Shown: in pieces, positions 1 to 5,020 of the stretch
Layout: each line of letters begins with the position of its first letter
How positions within the stretch are numbered: position 1 is the stretch's first letter
Source of the DNA: Parvularcula sp.
Lineage (GTDB): Bacteria > Pseudomonadota > Alphaproteobacteria > Caulobacterales > Parvularculaceae
DNA length: 7,505 nucleotides
Direction of reading: 5' to 3'
Assembly: GCA_003506635.1 (NCBI GenBank)
Contig: DNZB01000079.1
Location: forward strand, 7,236 to 14,740
The notes under the pieces: model-generated
The model's database searches: none
Told to the model about the DNA's origin: nothing
What the model saw: only the letters and a program-made list of their open reading frames with translations
Program-made: the position numbers and the translations under genes

Positions 1-12
1 AGGAAATAGGCG

Positions 13-870
13 CTACCGTCCGAGCGCCAGCATCACCCGCGATGACGCCGCCGATAGCGCGGCGACATCGCCGTTGATCGCCGCGGGCGCTTCAGCCGAG
101 GGATAGACCGCGCCGAGCGCCGTCAGCGCAGCAGCGATCTGCGCCGCCAGCGCCGGGTTTCCCGTTTCGATCACCGTGCGCCCGCGCGCGTAAGCGCCCT
201 CCGCCGCCTTATAAAATCCGTATCCGTCAAGATAATGGCCGTAGTCGCCGGAAGCGCCGGCGAGCCGGTACATGTCGGCCGCCCGGTCGATCTGGTCGGA
301 GATGACGCCGCCTGAAATCGCCGCCGGCGAGCGCGCGTCCGCCGGCGCTTTTTCCGCCGCGGCTCTGAGCGCGGCAAGGATCGCCGCCGTTCGCGTGTTG
401 ATCTGTTCGGTCGTTTCGTCCGCAATGACGCCCGCCGAAGCGTCGACAAAAAGCTCGTTCATCGACGGAACGCCGCGCGCTGCAAACGCCCCTTCCATAT
501 CGGCGAGCACTTCGCCGACCGGATGCGCGAACATCGCCGCGGCTTCTTCCTTGCGCCCCGCCGCGTAAGCGTCGCGCGCGGCGATCACATGCGCTTCCGC
601 GATCGCCAGCGCGGACCTGAAGACGACTGGATCATTTGCGGCAGCGGCGAAATCGACGCCGCCCTCGCCCTCGCCGCCCGCGGGCAGGATCGGCGCAGGC
701 GCGGCTGCGGCGCCTTCTCCCTTGCCCTCGCCCCCGGCGCCCGCGGGCGCGCCCTTCGCGGCGGCGGTCGCGCCCTCACCCTCGCCCTTCCCTGTGCAGC
801 CCACAAGTGCGAGCGTGCCGGCGACGGCGAGCGTTGAAAGGCCGGTCAGGAATTTCAGTCGGCGCGCCAT
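13..870 (-). CDS. Unrecognised Ala-rich periplasmic lipoprotein
   Basis: I do not recognise the family of this 285-residue protein. It starts with a basic n-region and a hydrophobic stretch ending in a good lipobox, L22-V-G-C25, so it should be lipidated at Cys25 and anchored facing the periplasm. Residues about 27-72 are a low-complexity Gly/Glu/Lys/Ala/Pro linker with repeated GEGEG and GKGEG units. The rest (about 73-285) is Ala-rich and predicted mainly helical, with a helix-hairpin look: AEAH94 followed by an FAH116-P-V-G-E120 motif, then a Tyr/Gly patch around 210-220 (DYGHYLDGYGFY). The spaced His/Glu residues and the divergent iron-linked dioxygenase next door make a metal-related role conceivable, in the manner of imelysin/EfeO-type helical periplasmic proteins, but that is inference and I see no GxHxxE imelysin motif. 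The ATG has an AAGGGA ribosome site upstream. The gene is complete in the window. Confidence 0.85.
   Translation of the reverse strand: MARRLKFLTGLSTLAVAGTLALVGCTGKGEGEGATAAAKGAPAGAGGEGKGEGAAAAPAPILPAGGEGEGGVDFAAAANDPVVFRSALAIAEAHVIAARDAYAAGRKEEAAAMFAHPVGEVLADMEGAFAARGVPSMNELFVDASAGVIADETTEQINTRTAAILAALRAAAEKAPADARSPAAISGGVISDQIDRAADMYRLAGASGDYGHYLDGYGFYKAAEGAYARGRTVIETGNPALAAQIAAALTALGAVYPSAEAPAAINGDVAALSAASSRVMLALGR
661..790. repeat. Low-complexity repeat coding the lipoprotein's GEGEG linker
   Basis: Read on the forward strand, the octamer CCCTCGCC recurs at 662, 668, 725 and 779, with a one-base variant (CCCTCACC) at 773. The 10-bp palindrome GCCCGCGGGC occurs at 676-685 and 739-748. All lie inside the reverse-strand lipoprotein gene and encode its Gly/Glu/Ala/Pro linker. 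This is best read as internal repeat expansion in a disordered linker; copy number may vary between strains. Confidence 0.7.
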
Positions 871-912
871 GGCGTTCCCTTCGAAGTCCGCGCACCCTAC
901 ACGCTCAATAGC

Positions 913-929
913 TCGCGATGCAATCGCGA
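913..929. promoter_or_regulatory. Operator-like palindrome in the lipoprotein/piuC divergent spacer
   Basis: TCGCGAT and ATCGCGA form perfect 7-bp inverted arms around a 3-base centre (GCA). A further ATCGC copy follows at 933-937, so three GCGAT/ATCGC units lie within 25 bp. The site sits between two divergent starts, 43 bp from the lipoprotein ATG and 33 bp from the dioxygenase ATG, where one regulator could control both. PiuC/YbiX genes are iron-regulated in several bacteria, so a Fur-family or other metal regulator is a reasonable guess. I cannot match the site confidently to a known alphaproteobacterial iron box. Confidence 0.45.
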
Positions 930-950
930 CTTAATCGCAAGGCAGTTTGC

Positions 951-955
951 GGGGA
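951..955 (+). promoter_or_regulatory. Ribosome binding site deciding the piuC start
   Basis: GGGGA stands 6 bases before the ATG at 962. An upstream in-frame TTG at 947 would add only five residues and would place this ribosome site inside the coding region, so the ATG is preferred. The resulting N-terminus (M-I-L-Q-I-A-G-V-L) also matches how family members begin. Confidence 0.7.
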
Positions 956-961
956 ACCGAC

Positions 962-1621
962 ATGATACTTCAGATCGCCGGCGTGCTGGACGACGGCGCC
1001 CTTGCGGCGCTGGGCGAGGCGCTGGGCGACCCGGCGCTCTGGATTGACGGGCGCGCCACCGCCAGCGGCCGCGCGCGCGATGCAAAGGCAAATCAGCAGA
1101 CGGCCCCGACGGAACCGGCGAAAGCGGCCCTGTCGCTGATCGAGCGCGCGATCCTTGCGCACGCTGTCTTTCAGAGCGCGGCGCAGCCGGAGGCCCTCGC
1201 CCGCCTGATGCTCAACCGCTATGGCGAGGGGATGGAATACGGCGCGCATGTCGATGCGCCCTATATCGGCGGCCTACGCACCGATCTCTCCTTCACGCTC
1301 TTCCTCAGCGATCCGGCGTCTTATGACGGGGGCGCGCTCATCATCGATAGCGCGGGCGCGGAAGACGCGATCAAGCCGCCGGCCGGCACGCTGGCGCTTT
1401 ATCCTTCAAGCTTTGTGCACCGGGTTGAAAAAGTCACCCGCGGCGCGCGACTGGCCGCGGTCGGCTGGGTGAAGAGCCGCCTGCGCAGCGCCGAGCACCG
1501 GGCGATGGCGTTCGAGCTTGAGCGCATCGGCGCCGACCTTGCGGCGATCGATGCGCCCGCGGCGCTGCGCGACCGGCTGCAAAACCTGCGCAACAATTTC
1601 TTGCGCGCCTTCGGCGATTGA
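962..1621 (+). CDS. piuC: PKHD-type Fe(II)/2-oxoglutarate dioxygenase (PiuC/YbiX family)
   Basis: This 219-residue protein matches the YbiX/PiuC family in length (about 225) and layout. It is a cytoplasmic non-haem iron oxygenase that would couple 2-oxoglutarate decarboxylation to hydroxylation of an unknown substrate. The double-stranded beta-helix is clear. The HxD iron ligands are H96 and D98 in YGEGMEYGAHVDAP, the distal ligand is H153 in YPSSFVHRV, and the 2-oxoglutarate-binding arginine is probably R163 in TRGARLA. Other family marks are KANQQ (41-45), RTDLSFTLFLSDP (106-118) and the C-terminal helices after WVKSRLRS. The usual DGGEL reads DGGAL (122-126), a modest deviation near the sheet. 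In enteric bacteria and Pseudomonas such genes sit next to TonB-dependent siderophore receptors and respond to iron. Here the only close neighbour is the divergent lipoprotein. Fold and chemistry are secure; the substrate is unknown. Confidence 0.93.
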   Translation: MILQIAGVLDDGALAALGEALGDPALWIDGRATASGRARDAKANQQTAPTEPAKAALSLIERAILAHAVFQSAAQPEALARLMLNRYGEGMEYGAHVDAPYIGGLRTDLSFTLFLSDPASYDGGALIIDSAGAEDAIKPPAGTLALYPSSFVHRVEKVTRGARLAAVGWVKSRLRSAEHRAMAFELERIGADLAAIDAPAALRDRLQNLRNNFLRAFGD

Positions 1622-1654
1622 CGTCGAAGGGGGCGCGCCCCTGCGCCGGCCCCT

Positions 1655-2539
1655 CTACTTCGGCTTTCTGAATTTCAGCGTCATGCGGTCAGACTCGCCG
1701 ATCGCCTCCATTTTCGCGCGCAGCTCGGGATTGTCGCGGCTCGTCCCGAGCGTCGGCGGCAGGCGCCAGACAATGTCCTGTTCCGTAGGCTGATCGGCCG
1801 GATTGGCGTTGATCTCGGACGATCCCACAAACTCAAATCCCGCCGCCTCAAACGCGGCGATCACCTGCGACTGCTTCAGATAGCCATTGTCGCCTTCCGC
1901 CCATGCGTCGGAATTTGCTTCGGGCGCGCGATGTTGGACGACGCCGACCACGCCGCCGGGCTTCAGGAGATCCATCGTGTCTTTCAGCGCCTTCGTGCGC
2001 CAGCCGCCTTCGTCCTCGAAGCGGTTGAAGTGATGGAGCGCGCGGATCATCAAGACCGCATCGGCGGTCCCCTTCACGTCTTCCGGAACCGCGCCGTAGA
2101 CGACCGCGCCGACCGAGGCGCCGCCGCCTTTCGTCCAGGCGCCCGCCGTCGCCGACCATTCCGTCGTCCACTGCACTTTCTGCGCCAGGAACGCCTCATC
2201 AGCGAAGCCGCCGAAGAGCTTCCACATATCGACGGCGTAATCAGCGCCGATCACCCTCCCGCCCGGCCCGAGATAGGAAAGCAGGATCTTCGAGTAATAG
2301 CCGTCGCCGCCCGGCAGCACGTCAACGACCGTCATACCCGGTTTTACGCCGACGAACTCCAGCGTTTCCTTCGGATGGCGCCATGCGTAGCGCGCCTTCA
2401 CCTCGTCCGGCTGCTCGCTCAGCGCAGCGTCTAGCGCGTCCGACGCGGCGAGCGCGGCGGCCTGCTCGTCAGCCGAGGGCCCCGTTGCGCAGGCGGCAAA
2501 AGCGAACGCCGCGGCGGCGGCAAAAAAAAGACTTCTCAT
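1655..2539 (-). CDS. Exported class I SAM-methyltransferase-like protein (COG4798-type)
   Basis: This 294-residue protein has a short Phe/Ala-rich signal sequence ending in a possible lipobox, F14-A-A-C17; Phe at the -3 position is atypical, so ordinary secretion is an alternative. A helical stretch (about 22-50) precedes the YAWRHPKETLEF segment. A Rossmann methyltransferase core follows: motif I as TVVDVLPGGDGYYSKIL (70-86), the next strand as RVIGAD (95-100), motif IV region as AVLMIRALHHF (161-171), and LLKPGGVVGVVQHRA (191-205). The end carries a QDIVWRLPP segment. This resembles the predicted methyltransferases of COG4798, many of which I recall having signal peptides. Motif I is GGDG rather than the classic GxGxG, but an acidic residue and glycines are kept. 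The substrate is unknown, and whether it meets SAM outside the cytoplasm is questionable. GGAGGG lies 4 bases before the ATG. It converges with piuC across a 33-bp gap. Confidence 0.88.
   Translation of the reverse strand: MRSLFFAAAAAFAFAACATGPSADEQAAALAASDALDAALSEQPDEVKARYAWRHPKETLEFVGVKPGMTVVDVLPGGDGYYSKILLSYLGPGGRVIGADYAVDMWKLFGGFADEAFLAQKVQWTTEWSATAGAWTKGGGASVGAVVYGAVPEDVKGTADAVLMIRALHHFNRFEDEGGWRTKALKDTMDLLKPGGVVGVVQHRAPEANSDAWAEGDNGYLKQSQVIAAFEAAGFEFVGSSEINANPADQPTEQDIVWRLPPTLGTSRDNPELRAKMEAIGESDRMTLKFRKPK
2522..2529 (-). repeat. T8 homopolymer at codons 4-6 of the methyltransferase gene
   Basis: Eight consecutive A on the forward strand read as T8 in the gene, spanning codons CTT-TTT-TTT (Leu4-Phe5-Phe6). 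It is a conspicuous A/T run for such a GC-rich window and lies right after the start codon, where slippage would abolish the product. Confidence 0.6.
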
Positions 2540-2729
2540 GGATCCCTCCGGGGTTTCTCAGCGCCCAATGCCACTACAAATAATGGCGAAGCACAAACCA
2601 GAATGACGGTTCTAAACATTACGATCTTGTAAGTTAACAGCAGGCGGATTGCCGCAGATATTTTCGCAGTATTCGCCTGTATTTGCTGACAGGACTGACC
2701 TTTCAGCAGGGTATTGGGTTTTTCCGCGC

Positions 2730-2750
2730 TCGCCAACGGGTATTTGGCGA
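2730..2750. promoter_or_regulatory. Operator-like 7-7-7 palindrome upstream of the propeller gene
   Basis: TCGCCAA and TTGGCGA are perfect 7-bp inverted arms separated by 7 bases (CGGGTAT). The centres of the arms are 14 bp apart, which would suit a dimeric DNA-binding protein better than a transcript hairpin. It ends 13 bp before a -35-like hexamer and about 85 bp before the ATG at 2836. The regulator is unknown. Confidence 0.4.
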
Positions 2751-2763
2751 AAGGGCGCGCGGC

Positions 2764-2792
2764 TTGACTGTGCATAACTTCCGAAACGATCG
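2764..2792 (+). promoter_or_regulatory. Possible promoter of the propeller gene
   Basis: TTGACT (2764-2769) matches five of six bases of the sigma-70 -35 consensus. With a 17-base spacer the -10 position falls on CGATCG (2787-2792), a poor match, although alphaproteobacterial -10 elements are often weak. The hexamer alone is the support. Confidence 0.3.
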
Positions 2793-2825
2793 CGCGAGCC
2801 TTGCGCCGCCGCGCTGGCGACCCGT

Positions 2826-2832
2826 GGAGAGG
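2826..2832 (+). promoter_or_regulatory. Ribosome binding site deciding the propeller-gene start
   Basis: GGAGAGG ends 3 bases before the ATG at 2836. The codon frame stays open upstream to a non-ATG start at 2683, but that extension has no signal-peptide character and would bury the secretion signal that begins at 2836. Confidence 0.7.
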
Positions 2833-2835
2833 TCT

Positions 2836-4938
2836 ATGACCGGATTTCATTCGCGCATCGCAGCCGCTGTCTTCGGCGCTGCGATGCTGGGCGTCGCCGC
2901 GCGCGCTGGCGCTGACGGCGGCGTGACGCTCAGTCCGGTCGATGACGCGGCGGTCGCCAGCTATTCTAGGGCCCCCTCGGCGACCGCGGCCGAGCGCGCG
3001 GCGCAGTTGCAATCGTCTCTCGTGACGCCGGTTTCCATCGCCCAGACCTTTTCGTGGCCGACCGCGTCTTCCGGACTGCCGGGCGTCGCCATTTTTGATT
3101 ACGACCGCGACGGCGATCTCGACATCTATGTGACCAATGGCCCCGGCGCCGCGAACGCCTTGCTGCAAAATCAGCTCGCGCAGACGGGCGCTGCGACATT
3201 CGTCGATGTCGCGGCGGCGGCGGGCGTCGCGGCCGTCGATCAGGACAGCACCGGCGTGTGCTTCGGCGACACCGACAATGACGGCGACGAGGATCTGTTC
3301 GTTCTCGGACGCAGCGAAGCCAACAGGTTCTTTGAAAATGTCGGCGGCGGCGCCTTTCTCGATCGCGGCGGCGCGGGCGCGGCCGGCGCCGACAAGGCGT
3401 CGGCGAGCTGCGCCTTCGCCGATGTCGATAATGACGGACTGATCGACCTTATTGTCGCCAATGCTTTCGATTTCCAGGATTCCTTCGCGCTGTTCACGGC
3501 GCCTTACGCGCTCAATCAGCACAATCAGCTGTTCCATAATGACGGCGCCAATTTTTTCAGCGACATCTCCGTCGCGTCCGGAATCGTCAACAATGGCGGA
3601 ATTTTCGCAGGCCGGCCGGGGCTGACCTGGTCGCTCGCCGCCGGCGACGTCGACAATGACGGCGATGCGGACATCCTGTTCGCCGACGATCAGGGCGCGG
3701 TCATTCCGGAAAACGTCAATTGCGCGGCGATTCCGCCAGGGCCGTTTCCTTGCGTCGATCGCTCCTACGTTCATGTCTTCATCATTGACGGCGCCGGGCG
3801 ATTCACCGATCGCCCGATGATCGAGGGCGATCCGTTCGCAGCGTCGCAGTGGATGGGCCTTGAGCTCGGCGATGTGAATTGCGACGGCGTGCTCGACGTT
3901 TTCGCGACGTCGTTCGGCGATTACGCCTGGCCGGCGCTCGGGCGCGCGTTTTACGTCAAAGGCTCAAGCGCCAGCCGCTGGTTCATTGGAAACGGCGACG
4001 GGACGTTCGCCGACCCCGGCGTCGGCGCGCTGAACGCGACGCCCTTCGGCTGGGGCGCCGGCGCGAACGACTATGACAATGACGGCGACCTCGACCTTAT
4101 CTATCATGGCGGGTTTTCAACCGCGGTGCTGAGCATTCTCGACAATCCCGGCGCCGTTTTGCAAAACCAGTCCTGTTCGGGCGCGTTCGTCGCCGACACG
4201 GCGGCGATCGCCGCGCCGCACACCGGCCGGGCCGTGCGCGGCGTCGCGGTCGGCGATCTTGACCGAAACGGCTTTGTCGATGTCGTCACCGCCGCCAATT
4301 TCCGCAAGAATCCGGCGGCGCCGCTGGCGCCCGGCGCCATTCAATACGGATCGGCGTTCGACGCGACCGCTGCGCGCTCGCCCGTGATGGTTCCGGCCTC
4401 GCCCGGGCCGCCGCCGTTGTTCCGGTGGAACGGCCTTGCCGATCTTCAAGGCGACCTGCGCGTTGAGTTGAACGGCGGCGCGAACGGCAATGGCTCGGTC
4501 ACGGTGAAGGTGTTTGGGACCAAGGCCCTGACCGCGGCCGGATCGGTCAACCGCAGCGGCATCGGCGCGATGGTGTCGGTGACCCCGTTGAACGGCGCGG
4601 CGCAAATGCAGACCGTCTCCGGCGGATCGAGCCACCTTTCCGAGCATGCGCTCGAGAAAGTCTTCGGGCTCGGGACGGCGCATTACGGGCGGGTTGATAT
4701 CGCCTGGCCGGGCGGCGTCAGGAACCGCCTTTACGGGGTAAAGCGAGGCGAGCAGCTGTCGTTTCCGGAGATCCCTTGCGACTACACGGCGGCGTGGAAA
4801 AACTTCGGCGCCTATGTTTCATGCGTCTCAAGAAGCCTTGCCGATCTGCGGCGATCGGGGGCGATCTCCGGCGCAGAAAGGACCCGCTTCGCAAGCAGCG
4901 CCTTGCTGGCGTACTGGGACCATCGCCGGCCGAACTGA
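2836..4938 (+). CDS. Secreted FG-GAP/VCBS-repeat protein with ASPIC/UnbV domain
   Basis: This 700-residue protein begins with a signal peptide (R7, hydrophobic 8-22, likely cleavage after A24-G-A26). It then has seven calcium-loop repeats of the DxDxDGxxD type, starting at D88 (DYDRDGDLD), D145 (DTDNDGDED), D196 (DVDNDGLID), D271 (DVDNDGDAD), D346 (DVNCDGVLD), D412 (DYDNDGDLD) and D474 (DLDRNGFVD). These are FG-GAP/VCBS repeats, expected to fold as a beta-propeller. An ASPIC/UnbV domain follows at about 540-645, recognisable by VNRSGIGAMVSV, FGLGTAHYGRVDIAWPGGV and the closing LSFPEI. The last 52 residues are a separate helical tail with C648 and C663 and the motif WKNFGAYVSCV (654-664). Such proteins are extracellular or outer-surface and are often presumed to act in adhesion or recognition; no enzymatic residues are evident. 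It stands alone, and the downstream transporter is 82 bp away. Confidence 0.93.
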   Translation: MTGFHSRIAAAVFGAAMLGVAARAGADGGVTLSPVDDAAVASYSRAPSATAAERAAQLQSSLVTPVSIAQTFSWPTASSGLPGVAIFDYDRDGDLDIYVTNGPGAANALLQNQLAQTGAATFVDVAAAAGVAAVDQDSTGVCFGDTDNDGDEDLFVLGRSEANRFFENVGGGAFLDRGGAGAAGADKASASCAFADVDNDGLIDLIVANAFDFQDSFALFTAPYALNQHNQLFHNDGANFFSDISVASGIVNNGGIFAGRPGLTWSLAAGDVDNDGDADILFADDQGAVIPENVNCAAIPPGPFPCVDRSYVHVFIIDGAGRFTDRPMIEGDPFAASQWMGLELGDVNCDGVLDVFATSFGDYAWPALGRAFYVKGSSASRWFIGNGDGTFADPGVGALNATPFGWGAGANDYDNDGDLDLIYHGGFSTAVLSILDNPGAVLQNQSCSGAFVADTAAIAAPHTGRAVRGVAVGDLDRNGFVDVVTAANFRKNPAAPLAPGAIQYGSAFDATAARSPVMVPASPGPPPLFRWNGLADLQGDLRVELNGGANGNGSVTVKVFGTKALTAAGSVNRSGIGAMVSVTPLNGAAQMQTVSGGSSHLSEHALEKVFGLGTAHYGRVDIAWPGGVRNRLYGVKRGEQLSFPEIPCDYTAAWKNFGAYVSCVSRSLADLRRSGAISGAERTRFASSALLAYWDHRRPN

Positions 4939-5020
4939 CGGCGTGATGCAAAAAAGCGATCGGCGCTTGCGCGCCTGGCGGGACGCGGTGCATTGAGCGC
5001 GCGTCGCAGATTGTTCGCCG

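Larger units (their letters stand above)
2540..2835. promoter_or_regulatory. 296-bp divergent intergenic region with several dyads
   Basis: This spacer separates the reverse-strand methyltransferase from the forward-strand propeller gene, so promoters for both should lie here. It is noticeably richer in A/T than the flanking genes. I see three inverted repeats. CAGGCG/CGCCTG occurs at 2641-2646 and 2674-2679, TGCTGA/TCAGCA at 2684-2689 and 2703-2708, and TCGCCAA/TTGGCGA at 2730-2736 and 2744-2750. A forward -35-like TTGACT is at 2764-2769. I could not identify a convincing reverse promoter, and there is no small gene with a good start signal here. Confidence 0.5.

Noticed and set aside
879..886. 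CTTCGAAG palindrome before the lipoprotein start
   Set aside because: It overlaps the lipoprotein's ribosome site region and is too short to call an operator; the 913-929 dyad is much stronger.
947..961. Upstream TTG start for the piuC gene
   Set aside because: It adds only five residues and overlaps the GGGGA ribosome site that is correctly spaced for the ATG at 962.
1630..1641. GGGGCGCGCCCC palindrome between piuC and the methyltransferase gene as a terminator
   Set aside because: It has no loop and no T run on either side, so it does not fit an intrinsic terminator.
2683..2835. Upstream extension of the propeller gene
   Set aside because: The 51 extra residues are not signal-like, and they overlap the dyads, the -35 hexamer and the GGAGAGG site that serve the ATG at 2836.
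2536..3774. Long reverse-strand open frame (412 codons) opposite the propeller gene
   Set aside because: It is antisense to a protein with a signal peptide, seven calcium loops and an ASPIC domain; its translation is Arg-rich without any domain, the usual shadow in GC-rich DNA.
4117..4683. Reverse-strand open frame inside the propeller gene
   Set aside because: Shadow frame with an Arg/Gly-rich translation and no domain, lying opposite the ASPIC region.
4951..4968. AAGCG-ATCGG-CGCTT hairpin after the propeller gene
   Set aside because: The stem is only 5 bp, and its A run would act as a terminator tail only on the reverse strand, where no gene is being transcribed.
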